Position numbers and translations under genes: made by a program
The notes under the pieces: generated by a model
The model's database searches: none
The model's input: the letters and a program-made list of their open reading frames with translations, nothing else
Told to the model about the DNA's origin: nothing
Part shown: one piece after another, positions 1 through 7,469 of the stretch
How positions within the stretch are numbered: the first letter of the stretch is position 1
Layout of the letters: each line of letters opens with the position of its first letter
Source: an uncultured Prevotella sp.
GTDB lineage: Bacteria; Bacteroidota; Bacteroidia; Bacteroidales; Bacteroidaceae
Direction: 5' to 3'
Length of the DNA: 22,709 nucleotides
NCBI GenBank assembly: GCA_934183135.1
Contig: CAKPRX010000036.1
Span: 1-22,709 of the forward strand

Positions 1-308
1 TCAAGGTGGCCACCAACCAGTATGAGCGCATCTTCAGTCCCGCCGACCTCGGCATGCAGCCCGCCCGCCCCGAGGAGTTGCAGGCAGGCGCCACCGAGGA
101 AGAGGCTGCCGCCATCTTTGACAGCGTGCTCAACAACACCTGTCTGCCCGCCCAGAAGAATATCGTGGTGGCCAATGCCGCCTTTGGCATCCAGGTCATG
201 GAGCACGGGCAGAAATCCATTGACGAGTGTGTGGCCATGGCCCGCGAGAGCATAGACAGCGGCGCCGCCCTGCGCACCTTTAACAAGTTTGTCGAGATTA
301 ACTCCTAA
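1..308 (+). CDS. trpD: Anthranilate phosphoribosyltransferase, C-terminal part (partial at window edge)
   Basis: Transfers a phosphoribosyl group from PRPP to anthranilate, the second step of tryptophan synthesis, in the cytoplasm. The reading frame is open from the first complete codon at position 3, so the gene begins outside the window; the GTG at position 6 is not a believable start. About 101 C-terminal residues are visible. The tail has the family's closing helices: an N-N-T-C-L-P-A-Q-K stretch, the segment NIVVANAAFGIQV, then ARESIDSGAAL and a final FVEINS. The PRPP-binding and catalytic parts lie upstream and cannot be checked. trpC starts 6 bp after the stop, so this belongs to the same transcript as the other trp genes. 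The assignment rests on the C-terminal pattern plus the trp context and is secure. Confidence 0.93.
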   Translation, partial: KVATNQYERIFSPADLGMQPARPEELQAGATEEEAAAIFDSVLNNTCLPAQKNIVVANAAFGIQVMEHGQKSIDECVAMARESIDSGAALRTFNKFVEINS

Positions 309-314
309 TCCCTC

Positions 315-1145
315 ATGGCAGACATATTAGAAGATATAGTAGCCTATAAGCGGCAGGAGGTGGCCCAGTTTGCCCAGATACTGCCCTTGGCCCACCTGGC
401 CCGTATGACCGAGCGCGTCATGCACTTGCCGGTACCCTCCATGAGGCAGAGCCTGATGCAGTCGGACACGGGCATCATCGCCGAGTTCAAGCGCAAGTCG
501 CCCTCCAAGGGCTGGATACACCGCGAAGCCCGCGTGAGCGACGTGGCACCGGCCTACCAGCAGGGCGGAGCCTCGGCCCTAAGCATACTGACAGACCGTG
601 AGTACTTCGGAGGCTACGACGAGTACATACAGCAGGCCCGCTTTACCGGCGTGACGCTCCCCATCCTGTACAAGAACTTCATAGTCGATGAGTACCAGCT
701 CTTTCAGGCCCGCTATTGCGGTGCGTCGGCCGTACTGCTCATCGCAGCCGTGCTCTCGGTAGACGAGTGCCGCCGGCTGATGCAGATGGCCCATCAGATG
801 GACATGGAGGTACTGCTGGAGATGCACAGTCCGTCAGAGTTGGACTACGCGGCCCTGGAGCCCGACATGTGCGGCGTTAACAACCGCCACCTGGGCACCT
901 TCCATACCGATGTGCAGACCAGCTTTGACCTGGCCGGACAGCTGCCCGAGGGCACCTGCCGGGTCAGCGAGAGCGGCCTCGCCTCGGCCGACACCATCCG
1001 CCAGCTGCGCGGCGTGGGCTACCGCGGCTTCCTCATCGGCGAGACCTTTATGAAGCAGCCCCATCCCGGCGAAGCCCTGTCACAGCTGGTGGCCGACCTC
1101 GGCGGCAGTGCAGTCCGCAACATCCAGGATACAGATAACCCCTAA
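315..1145 (+). CDS. trpC: Indole-3-glycerol phosphate synthase
   Basis: Converts carboxyphenylamino-deoxyribulose phosphate to indole-3-glycerol phosphate in the cytoplasm. The 276-residue protein is a single-domain TIM barrel, slightly longer than the usual 260 or so, and is not fused to TrpF as in enterics. Expected catalytic residues are in place: Glu57 and Lys59 in EFKRKSPSKG, Lys120 in ILYKNFIVDEYQ, Glu169 in VLLEM, Asn189-Asn190 in GVNNRH, and Glu219-Ser220 in SESGL. The usual K-D-F after the barrel strand reads K-N-F here, a conservative change that keeps the lysine. The phosphate-site segment GFLIGETFM is present near the C-terminus. ATG 315 follows the trpD stop by 6 bp, and trpF starts 13 bp after the stop. 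Function is confident; no regulatory site is seen inside the operon. Confidence 0.96.
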   Translation: MADILEDIVAYKRQEVAQFAQILPLAHLARMTERVMHLPVPSMRQSLMQSDTGIIAEFKRKSPSKGWIHREARVSDVAPAYQQGGASALSILTDREYFGGYDEYIQQARFTGVTLPILYKNFIVDEYQLFQARYCGASAVLLIAAVLSVDECRRLMQMAHQMDMEVLLEMHSPSELDYAALEPDMCGVNNRHLGTFHTDVQTSFDLAGQLPEGTCRVSESGLASADTIRQLRGVGYRGFLIGETFMKQPHPGEALSQLVADLGGSAVRNIQDTDNP

Positions 1146-1158
1146 CACATATACTACA

Positions 1159-1872
1159 ATGATTATCAAGGTTTGCGGCATGCGCGATGCCGATAATATC
1201 AAGGCTGTAGAACAGCTGGACATAGACCTGATGGGTATGGTGTTCTACCCCAAGTCGCCACGGTACGTGCCCATGGTCAGGGCGCGCTCGGGCAATATGC
1301 CCGACTATAGCGCAGAGCGGCTGGCCACCCTCAAGGCCCGCCTGGCCGAGGGTGGGGTAGCAGCAGACGGTGCCATGACGGGCGTGCCCCGTGTGGGCGT
1401 GTTCGTCGACGATATGCCCCAGAACATAGTTACCCGCGTGTACAATTTCCAGTTAGACTACGTACAGCTGCACGGTCACGAGCCGCGCACCACCATCGAC
1501 AACCTGCGCCGTACACTGGACCCCGACATCCGTCCCGGCATCCGCTTCATCAAGGCCATCAGCATAGAGCATCCCGAGGACGTAGACCGCTGGCGCGAAT
1601 ACGACGGCGCCGCAGATATGCTGCTCTTCGACACCCGCTGCCCACAGGTCGGCGGTGGCGGCCGCCAGTTCGACTGGTCGGTTCTGCAGCGCTACGACGG
1701 CCCCATCCCCTTCCTGCTCAGCGGTGGCATCGGCCCCGAGGATGCCGACCGCATCCGCGCCTTCCACCACCCACGCTGTATGGGCATCGACCTCAACAGC
1801 CGTTTTGAGACAGCCCCCGGCATCAAGGATGCAGACTTACTACGAAACTTTATCAAAGCTATACGACAATGA
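1159..1872 (+). CDS. trpF: Phosphoribosylanthranilate isomerase with an enlarged N-terminal loop
   Basis: Catalyses the Amadori rearrangement of phosphoribosylanthranilate, the step before TrpC. I chose ATG 1159 because the protein then opens MIIKVCGMRD, the canonical N-terminus with catalytic Cys6. The same frame stays open upstream to 1108 inside trpC, but those residues do not look like TrpF. The 237-residue protein keeps the barrel motifs GVFVDD, VQLHGHE, FIKAIS, LLFDTRCPQVGGGG with the expected catalytic Asp158, FLLSGGIGPED and GIDLNSRFE. An unusual feature is the segment of about 38 residues (38-76) between SPRYV and GVFVDD, longer than the 10-15 residues normally found there. The stop overlaps the trpA start as ATGA, so the two are probably translationally coupled. 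Confidence 0.95.
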   Translation: MIIKVCGMRDADNIKAVEQLDIDLMGMVFYPKSPRYVPMVRARSGNMPDYSAERLATLKARLAEGGVAADGAMTGVPRVGVFVDDMPQNIVTRVYNFQLDYVQLHGHEPRTTIDNLRRTLDPDIRPGIRFIKAISIEHPEDVDRWREYDGAADMLLFDTRCPQVGGGGRQFDWSVLQRYDGPIPFLLSGGIGPEDADRIRAFHHPRCMGIDLNSRFETAPGIKDADLLRNFIKAIRQ

Positions 1873-2645
1873 ACAAGATTAATGCACTTTTCAGAGATAA
1901 CACCGGCCGCAAGCTGCAGTCGCTCTACTTCTGCGCGGGCGCTCCCCGGGCCGACATGGTGCCCGATGTGCTGCTCACGCTGCAGCGCCGCGGCATAGAC
2001 ATGGTCGAGGTGGGCATACCCTTCAGCGACCCGCTGGCCGACGGCCCCGTCATCCAGACAGCCGGTACCAAGGCCCTCAAGAACGGTATCACCCTGGCCC
2101 GCATCTTCGACCAGATAGACAGCGTCAAGGGGCAGGTACACATCCCCCTGGTGCTGATGGGCTATCTCAACGTCATCATGCACTACGGCTTCGAGGCCTT
2201 CTTCGCCCGCTGTGCCGCCACGGGCGTGTCGGGGTGTATCATCCCCGACCTGCCCTTTGCCGACTACCTGTCGGTGGTAAAGCCCATAGCCGACCGGTAC
2301 GACATCAGGGTCATCATGATGATTACCCCCGAGACCTCGGCCGACCGCATACGCCTCATAGACAGCCATACCGACGGGTTCATCTACATGGTGTCGAGCG
2401 CAGGTATCACCGGTGCCCAGCAGGCCTTCGGCGATGCCAAGGTAGACTACTTCCGCCGCATCGATGCCATGAACCTGCGCAACCCGCGCATGATAGGCTT
2501 CGGCATCTCTAACCGACAGACCTTGGAGAGCGCCCAGGCTTACGCCGCCGGTACCATTATCGGCAGCAAGTTCGTGAGCCTGCTCGACGAGACCATGGAT
2601 GCCGACAAGGCCATAGACAAACTTAACGAAGCATTAGCCCAATGA
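1869..2645 (+). CDS. trpA: Tryptophan synthase alpha chain
   Basis: Cleaves indole-3-glycerol phosphate to indole and glyceraldehyde 3-phosphate within the alpha2beta2 tryptophan synthase complex. The 258-residue TIM-barrel protein has both catalytic acids: Glu47 in MVEVGIPFSDP and Asp58 in LADGP. It also has the PDLPFADY strand, a loop-6 region YMVSSAGITGAQ in place of the common SRAGVTGA, GFGISN, and the phosphate-site segment IIGSKFVSLL. Length is near the usual 260-270. Both ends use the four-base ATGA overlap, with trpF upstream (1869-1872) and trpB downstream (2642-2645). This suggests tight coupling of the two synthase subunits. The assignment is firm. Confidence 0.97.
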   Translation: MNKINALFRDNTGRKLQSLYFCAGAPRADMVPDVLLTLQRRGIDMVEVGIPFSDPLADGPVIQTAGTKALKNGITLARIFDQIDSVKGQVHIPLVLMGYLNVIMHYGFEAFFARCAATGVSGCIIPDLPFADYLSVVKPIADRYDIRVIMMITPETSADRIRLIDSHTDGFIYMVSSAGITGAQQAFGDAKVDYFRRIDAMNLRNPRMIGFGISNRQTLESAQAYAAGTIIGSKFVSLLDETMDADKAIDKLNEALAQ

Positions 2646-3844
2646 AATACCAAGTAGACCAGAACGGATTTTTCGGACGTTTCGGCGGAGCCTACGTTCC
2701 CGAGATTTTATATAAGTGTGTACACGACTTGCAGGATGCTTATCAGCCCATCCTGGACAGTGACGAGTTCAGAAAAGAGTACCATCAGCTGCTGCGCGAC
2801 TACGTGGGCCGCCCCTCTCCCCTCTACTTCGCCCGCCGCATGAGCGAGCGCTACGGGTGCCAGCTGTACCTGAAGCGCGAGGACCTGAACCATACCGGAG
2901 CACACAAGATTAACAATACCATCGGCCAGATACTCCTGGCCCGCCACATGGGCAAGACCCGCATCATAGCCGAGACCGGGGCCGGACAGCATGGCGTGGC
3001 CACGGCTACCGTGTGTGCCCTGATGGACATGCAGTGCGAGATATTTATGGGCAAGACCGACGTGGAGCGCCAGCATACCAACGTGGAGCGTATGCGCATG
3101 CTCGGGGCTACGGTACATCCCGTCACTACCGGCAACATGACCCTGAGCGACGCCTGCAGCGAGGCCATCCGCGACTGGTGTAGCCACCCCCGCGACACCT
3201 ATTACCTGGTGGGCTCTACCATGGGCCCCCATCCCTATCCCGACATCGTGGCCAAGATGCAGAGCGTCATCTCCGAGGAGATTAAGTGGCAGCTCCAGGA
3301 GAAGGTGGGCCGCGACTATCCCGACTACCTTGTCGCCTGTGTGGGCGGAGGCAGCAACGCCGCCGGTACCATCTACCATTACATAGACGACGAGCGGGTG
3401 CGCATCGTGCTGGCCGAAGCTGGCGGACATGGGGTCGATACCGACTATACCGCCGCCACTATCCAGGCTGGCACCGAGGGCATCATCCATGGGGCCCGCA
3501 CGCTGGTGATGCAGACCGACGACGGACAGATCAAGGAGGCGTTTACCATCAGCGCCGGGCTGGACTATCCCGGCATCGGGCCCATGCACGCCGACCTGGC
3601 CGAGCGGGGCCGCGAGCAGGTGATAGCCATCAACGACGACGAGGCCATCTATGCCGGCTACGAGCTGACCCGCACCGAGGGTATCATACCCGCCATAGAG
3701 AGTGCCCATGCCGTGGCCGCCCTGCGCAAGCTCACCTTCAAGCCCGAGGATGTGGTGGTGCTCACCGTGTCGGGCCGTGGCGACAAAGACGTTCAGACCT
3801 ATCTCGCCCACAAGGACATGGCCGGCGAGTATGGCCAATTCTGA
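2642..3844 (+). CDS. trpB: Tryptophan synthase beta chain (TrpB1 type)
   Basis: PLP enzyme that condenses indole with L-serine to form tryptophan, partner of TrpA. The 400-residue protein is full length for the TrpA-dependent TrpB1 class. It has the PLP lysine Lys89 in HTGAHKINN, the substrate-binding stretch ETGAGQHGVATA, the PLP phosphate loop VGGGSNAAG, and the C-terminal VSGRGDKD that contacts the cofactor ring. ATG 2642 overlaps the trpA stop by four bases. Downstream, trpE begins 25 bp after the stop. The position of trpB after trpA and before trpE is the notable feature: in Bacteroides operons, as I recall them, trpB comes first and trpA last, so the D-C-F-A-B-E-G order here is a permutation. 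Confidence 0.98.
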   Translation: MKYQVDQNGFFGRFGGAYVPEILYKCVHDLQDAYQPILDSDEFRKEYHQLLRDYVGRPSPLYFARRMSERYGCQLYLKREDLNHTGAHKINNTIGQILLARHMGKTRIIAETGAGQHGVATATVCALMDMQCEIFMGKTDVERQHTNVERMRMLGATVHPVTTGNMTLSDACSEAIRDWCSHPRDTYYLVGSTMGPHPYPDIVAKMQSVISEEIKWQLQEKVGRDYPDYLVACVGGGSNAAGTIYHYIDDERVRIVLAEAGGHGVDTDYTAATIQAGTEGIIHGARTLVMQTDDGQIKEAFTISAGLDYPGIGPMHADLAERGREQVIAINDDEAIYAGYELTRTEGIIPAIESAHAVAALRKLTFKPEDVVVLTVSGRGDKDVQTYLAHKDMAGEYGQF

Positions 3845-3869
3845 TAACCCTACAGTGATTATGCCAACA

Positions 3870-5306
3870 ATGAAGAAAACATTCCAATATCATGTGGTGA
3901 GCCGCTCCGTCCTGGCCGACCTCTACACTCCCGTGGGCATCTACCTCAGCCTGCGCAGCCTCTACCCACAGTCGGCCCTCATGGAGAGCTCCGACTATCA
4001 CAGCCACGACACGGCGCGCTCCTTTATAGCCATCCATCCCATGGCTCATTTCGCCGTGGCTCATGGCGTGGCCCGTGCCACCATGCCCGATGGCAGCGAG
4101 CAGCGCCAGGAGCTGGACCTTGCTCACAAGGGCCGTGCCAAGGAGCAGGTGGCTCATGCCCTGACCGACTTCCTGGGCAGTTTCGAGGTGGGTGGCCCTG
4201 GCAGCGAGTACTGTGGCGTGTACGGCTTCACCTCTTTCAATGCCGTGCGCTACTTTGAGAACATCGACGTGCGCGATACTACCCTTGAGAAGAACGATGC
4301 CCCCGACCTGCTCTATGTGATGTATCGCGACCTGATAGTCTTTGACCACTTCTCTAACCGCATCCAGCTGCTCACCCTCACCGAGGGCGATGAGGCCGCC
4401 GGCGAGCAGGTCATAGACCGTATCGTCCAGCAGCTCAACCGCCCGGGCCAGTGCTACGACTTCCATCCCGACGGCGAGGTGTACAGCACCCTCACCGACG
4501 AGCAGCACAAGGCCAATATACGCCAGTGTGTGCGCCACTGTCTGCGGGGCGATGTGTTCCAGATAGTGGTGTCGCGTCGCTTCTGCCAGCACTATACCGG
4601 CGACGACTTCCGCCTGTATCGGGCCCTGCGCAGCATCAACCCCTCGCCTTACCTCTTCTACTTCGACTTCGGCGGTTACCGCATCTTCGGCTCCAGTCCT
4701 GAGACCCACTGCCGCATCGTGGGCGACCGTGCCTACATAGACCCCATCGCCGGTACTACCCGCCGCACGGGCGACCCTGTGCAGGACCGCCAGAACGCCG
4801 AGTTCCTGCGCAACGACAGCAAGGAGAACGCCGAGCACGTCATGCTGGTCGACCTGGCGCGCAACGACCTGAGCCGCAACTGTCGCGATGTCCAGGTCGA
4901 CTTCTACAAGGACATGCAGTTCTATAGCCATGTCATCCACCTGGTGAGCCGTGTCAGCGGCACGCTGATAGACCCGTCGTCGGTATTCTCTAAGATACAC
5001 GCCTTCTTTGATACGTTCCCTGCCGGAACCCTGTCGGGGGCTCCCAAGGTGCGGGCCATGCAGATTATCAGCGAGCTGGAGCCTCATAACCGTGGCGCTT
5101 ACGGTGGCTGCATCGGCTTTATCGGTCTTAACGGCGACCTGAACCAGGCCATCGTCATCCGCACATTCGTTAGCCGCAACAGCGAGCTCTGGTTCCAGGC
5201 TGGCAGTGGCGTGGTGGCCAAGAGCAATGACGAGTACGAACTGCAAGAGTGTAACAACAAGCTCGGCGCACTGGTGCGGGCCATACAGACAGCCGAGAAA
5301 ATATAG
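3870..5306 (+). CDS. trpE: Anthranilate synthase component I
   Basis: Forms anthranilate from chorismate with ammonia delivered by TrpG; first committed step and usual point of feedback inhibition by tryptophan. I chose ATG 3870 because the product then begins MKKTFQYHVVSR, like other Bacteroidales TrpE proteins. ATG 3861 (three residues longer) is equally open, and the frame's start at 3702 lies inside trpB. The protein is 478 residues. Near residue 37 it has ALMESSDYHS, matching the L-L-E-S element that binds inhibitory tryptophan, so feedback control is probably intact. The chorismate-binding half has FQIVVSRRF, FGSSPETH, PIAGTTRRT, LARNDLSRNC, FPAGTLSGAPKVRAM and QAGSGVVAKSNDEYE. trpG follows after 9 bp. 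Confidence 0.96.
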   Translation: MKKTFQYHVVSRSVLADLYTPVGIYLSLRSLYPQSALMESSDYHSHDTARSFIAIHPMAHFAVAHGVARATMPDGSEQRQELDLAHKGRAKEQVAHALTDFLGSFEVGGPGSEYCGVYGFTSFNAVRYFENIDVRDTTLEKNDAPDLLYVMYRDLIVFDHFSNRIQLLTLTEGDEAAGEQVIDRIVQQLNRPGQCYDFHPDGEVYSTLTDEQHKANIRQCVRHCLRGDVFQIVVSRRFCQHYTGDDFRLYRALRSINPSPYLFYFDFGGYRIFGSSPETHCRIVGDRAYIDPIAGTTRRTGDPVQDRQNAEFLRNDSKENAEHVMLVDLARNDLSRNCRDVQVDFYKDMQFYSHVIHLVSRVSGTLIDPSSVFSKIHAFFDTFPAGTLSGAPKVRAMQIISELEPHNRGAYGGCIGFIGLNGDLNQAIVIRTFVSRNSELWFQAGSGVVAKSNDEYELQECNNKLGALVRAIQTAEKI

Positions 5307-5315
5307 TAATAAGGT

Positions 5316-5900
5316 ATGGAAAAGATGAAACAGCCACTGCGGGTGGTAGTAATAGATAACTACGACTCGTTTACCTATAACTTGGTACATCTGGTGCGCC
5401 AGCTGGGAGCCGACGTCACCGTGTATCGCAATGACCAGTTTGCCCTGGCCGACCTGGAGGACTTTGACAAGATTATCCTGTCGCCCGGCCCTGGCATCCC
5501 GGCCGAGGCCGGCCTGCTACTCGACGTGATACGCACCTATGCCGGCCGCAAGCCCATCCTGGGTGTCTGCCTCGGTCATCAGGCCATCGGCGAAGTGTTT
5601 GGCGGCAGCCTCACCAACCTGTCCGAAGTGTTCCATGGTGTGGCCACCGAGGGCACCCAGTTGCAGAACGACCCCATCTTCGCCGGTCTTCCCCGTCGCA
5701 TCACCATGGGCCGTTATCACTCGTGGGTGGTAGACCGCGACACGCTTCCCCCTTGCCTGGAGGTGACGGCCGAGAGCGATGAGGGCTACATCATGGCCCT
5801 GCGCCACCGCGACTACGACATTCACGGCATCCAGTTTCACCCCGAGAGCGTGCTCACTCCACAGGGCGGCACCATTGTGAGCAACTGGCTCGCGCTGTGA
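5316..5900 (+). CDS. trpG: Anthranilate synthase component II (glutamine amidotransferase)
   Basis: Class I glutamine amidotransferase that supplies ammonia to TrpE. The 194-residue protein is the free-standing small form, not fused to TrpD. It starts with VVVIDNYDSFTYN, has the oxyanion segment SPGPGIP, the nucleophile Cys85 in GVCLGHQ, and the His175/Glu177 pair in IQFHPES, so the triad is complete. Because no pabA-like partner is seen, it could also serve aminodeoxychorismate synthase, as some TrpG proteins do; this is inference. It is the last gene of the trp operon: a strong hairpin begins 22 bp after the stop and the next gene is on the other strand. ATG 5316 is preceded by an AT-rich stretch; an internal ATG at 5325 is possible. 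Confidence 0.96.
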   Translation: MEKMKQPLRVVVIDNYDSFTYNLVHLVRQLGADVTVYRNDQFALADLEDFDKIILSPGPGIPAEAGLLLDVIRTYAGRKPILGVCLGHQAIGEVFGGSLTNLSEVFHGVATEGTQLQNDPIFAGLPRRITMGRYHSWVVDRDTLPPCLEVTAESDEGYIMALRHRDYDIHGIQFHPESVLTPQGGTIVSNWLAL

Positions 5901-5922
5901 TACCGGCAGATATTCTAAAGCA

Positions 5923-5959
5923 GAAGTGTCCCGCAACCACCGAGGCTGTGGGACGCTTC
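5923..5959. terminator. Hairpin between converging trpG and ABC genes, probable bidirectional terminator
   Basis: Arms 5923-5938 (GAAGTGTCCCGCAACC) and 5944-5959 (GGCTGTGGGACGCTTC) pair over 16 positions, 13 of them Watson-Crick with two G-U pairs and one mismatch, around a five-base loop. It sits between the stops of two converging units (5900 and 5987). The tract after it is short on both strands (CTGTTTAGG on plus, CTGCTTTAG on minus), so it may act only partly or depend on other factors. Confidence 0.65.
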
Positions 5960-5986
5960 CTGTTTAGGGGGTTGGGTGTTGTGGTG

Positions 5987-6637
5987 TTAGCGGTAGTAAG
6001 TGCCGTGTAGCTCAGTTATGTCGTCCACTTCGTGACAGCGTCCGTCGTCGATATAGATAAGCTGATGCGACAGCTGGCTGACCATGGCATAGTGATGGTC
6101 AGACAGGATGATGCCCTTGTCAGCCTGGGCGCGACGGATAAGGCCGGCCACCTGCTCGGCCATGACGGGCGACAGGGCGGCAAAGGGTTCGTCCAGGATG
6201 ATAAAGGGGGCAGCTGAGTGTAACAAGATGAACACCATAAGATACTTGTACTGTCCGCCAGACAGTTGGCCTATCCGTAGGTGCCTCATCTGGCGTATCA
6301 GCGGGTCGTTGATGGCCTTGGCTGTTAGCCCCTCCATGCGCAGCAAGGTGGTCACCCCTAACTGCTTGGGAGCACAGGCTGTCTGGGGCATCATCCTTAT
6401 CAGTCCACTGGTATAAGCCCGACCTGTGAGCACCCTTCCGCCAATCCGTACAAACGAACTATCGGCACGTAATGTGCCAAACACTATCTGTAGCAGTGTC
6501 GATTTGCCACTCCCGTTGCGGCCTAATAGTCCCACGGTGGAATCCTGGGCACACCGTAGATAAGCTCCGTTGAGGATGTCGTGCCCCTGAGCCGAGAAGT
6601 AGATGCTATCGGCCTCTAATACCATACCCATAGCCAT
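5987..6637 (-). CDS. Stand-alone ABC transporter ATP-binding protein
   Basis: A single nucleotide-binding domain of 216 residues that would power a membrane partner from the cytoplasmic side. Motifs in order: Walker A GRNGSGKS at 39-46, signature LSGGQ at 125-129, Walker B FIILDE at 145-150, D-loop region AALS, and switch histidine in SDHHY at about 181-182. All look functional. It is short for a BtuD/FecE-type importer ATPase. Three in-frame ATGs (ends 6637, 6631, 6625) fit; MVLEADSIYF at 6625 is the most family-like. All three overlap the end of the upstream small membrane protein gene, so the two are a unit. Substrate unknown; it resembles the ATPase cassettes of ABC-2-like exporters common in Bacteroidales. 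It lies next to, but opposite to, the B12 operon, so a role there is only a possibility. Confidence 0.88.
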   Translation of the reverse strand: MAMGMVLEADSIYFSAQGHDILNGAYLRCAQDSTVGLLGRNGSGKSTLLQIVFGTLRADSSFVRIGGRVLTGRAYTSGLIRMMPQTACAPKQLGVTTLLRMEGLTAKAINDPLIRQMRHLRIGQLSGGQYKYLMVFILLHSAAPFIILDEPFAALSPVMAEQVAGLIRRAQADKGIILSDHHYAMVSQLSHQLIYIDDGRCHEVDDITELHGTYYR

Positions 6638-6951
6638 TTCAAGATTAAGTGTATAGTCAGGCAGAGCGTGGCCGACAGCGCCCAGGTTGTGGCGTAGAGC
6701 GTAGAGATGCGCCAGCCGCCATTGGCGTAGAACAGGAAGTCGGCCGCCCTGAACAGTCGGCGCGCAATCATGTCGAGCAGCAGCCCGAAGGAGGCATACA
6801 CGAATAAGCCCATCTGGACGCCGTCTGTAAGAAAGCTATTCAGATACTTGATGTAGCCCATGATAAGGGCACAGGGCACGGTTACCCATAGGGTGCTGGC
6901 ATAGAAGTGGACCAGGTAAGTGAGTCTGAGCGTGGCGGGGCTGTGGGGCAT
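6616..6951 (-). CDS. Small membrane protein with about three helices, partner of the ABC ATPase
   Basis: A 111-residue hydrophobic protein I do not recognise. Likely membrane segments are at about 15-35 (FYASTLWVTVPCALIMGY), 46-63 (MGLFVYASFGLLLDMIA) and 83-108 (a Trp/Leu-rich stretch ending in KWLWVWY). The arginine-rich RRLFR after the second segment would face the cytoplasm by the positive-inside rule. Its 3' end overlaps the ABC ATPase gene by up to 22 bp, so they are co-translated. It is too small for a normal ABC permease half (six helices), so it may be a reduced membrane anchor or an accessory protein. ATG at 6951 lies about 40 bp downstream of a TATCTTTG box. I give no function. Confidence 0.7.
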   Translation of the reverse strand: MPHSPATLRLTYLVHFYASTLWVTVPCALIMGYIKYLNSFLTDGVQMGLFVYASFGLLLDMIARRLFRAADFLFYANGGWRISTLYATTWALSATLCLTIHLILKWLWVWY

Positions 6952-6991
6952 CGTAGTGGCTGTTACTGCATTTTTAATGTTTTACTCTGTG

Positions 6992-6999
6992 CAAAGATA
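6992..6999 (-). promoter_or_regulatory. Promoter -7 box for the ABC/membrane protein unit
   Basis: Read on the minus strand, the sequence is TATCTTTGCA, an exact match to the Bacteroidota -7 consensus TAnnTTTG. It lies about 40 bp upstream of ATG 6951. A clear -33 TTTG is missing at the usual distance; the nearest TTG is about 24 bp away. The box is therefore well placed but the promoter may be weak or regulated. Confidence 0.55.
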
Positions 7000-7078
7000 G
7001 TGAATATATACTATATCTCATCGCAATCGTTACAGAAAAATAAGTGCCCTCTGCTTCACGGGCCATAGCTCCGGCTGT

Positions 7079-7135
7079 CCCTATATATATAATAAGGTAT
7101 AGGGCGACCATGAAGCGGGGTGGGCTGATGGTCGC
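7079..7135. repeat. Two adjacent perfect inverted repeats in the divergent intergenic region
   Basis: The first has arms CCCTATA (7079-7085) and TATAGGG (7098-7104) with a 12-base loop. The second has arms GCGACCAT (7104-7111) and ATGGTCGC (7128-7135) with a 16-base loop. The two share one base and lie upstream of both divergent promoters' transcribed regions. They may be regulator sites or the remains of an RNA structure. I see no open reading frame of note around them. Confidence 0.45.
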
Positions 7136-7177
7136 GGGCGTGCCTGTAGATGTGCGCTAAAAAATATGGGGTTTTCC

Positions 7178-7208
7178 TTTGGGCTTCGCCATACTTTCTG
7201 TAACTTTG
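7178..7208 (+). promoter_or_regulatory. Promoter of the B12 uptake operon
   Basis: TTTG at 7178-7181 and TAACTTTG at 7201-7208 are separated by 19 bases, matching the Bacteroidota sigma-ABfr-type promoter (TTTG, N19-20, TAnnTTTG) exactly. The expected start point is near 7213-7216, just before the first conserved riboswitch bases. This is the best-formed promoter in the window. Confidence 0.8.
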
Positions 7209-7213
7209 CAGCG

Positions 7214-7413
7214 CAATAGGTTCATAAACACTGATTAAAAAGGGAATCGGGTGCAAGTCCCGGACAGTCCCGCTGCTGTGAACACCATGTAAATCCGTAT
7301 GAGGATGGGCGAACAAGACATCAACAACGTCACTGACATTTTTTCGGGAAGACGGTTCGCCATAAGCCGACTGCCATTCGTGGTCGGCAGGGTGTGAGTC
7401 AGAATACCTGCCA
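7214..7413 (+). promoter_or_regulatory. Cobalamin riboswitch upstream of btuB
   Basis: The conserved core at 7242-7281 contains GGTGCAAGTCCCGGACAGTC followed by CCGCTGCTGTGA, the hallmark of B12 riboswitches. The 3' conserved part at 7396-7412 reads GAGTCAGAATACCTGCC, close to the B12-box end (GTCAGGAGACCTGCC). A peripheral stem GCCGAC/GTCGGC lies between the two, within 7368-7388. Start and end are approximate. The btuB ATG is 57 bases after the aptamer. Between them a hairpin CGTTCT/AGGACG (7435-7449, one G-U pair) could belong to the expression platform and mask translation start; that part is inference. Ligand would be adenosyl- or another cobalamin, shutting the operon off when B12 is plentiful. 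Confidence 0.92.
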
Positions 7414-7469
7414 TTGCTGAGATAATAAGGGGTGCGTTCTGCGAGGACGGAGCGACATGCCGGATAACA

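Noticed and set aside
2708..3838. A 376-codon minus-strand frame opposite trpB
   Set aside because: It is a shadow of trpB, rich in His and Gly with no family features.
3762..5390. A 542-codon minus-strand frame opposite trpE
   Set aside because: Long antisense frames are expected in this GC-rich codon pattern; trpE and its neighbours are clear on the plus strand.
5987..6637. The ABC ATPase as the missing BtuD
   Set aside because: It is shorter than typical BtuD/FecE, is divergent from the B12 operon, is coupled to a different membrane protein, and has its own promoter. It is not excluded, only unsupported.
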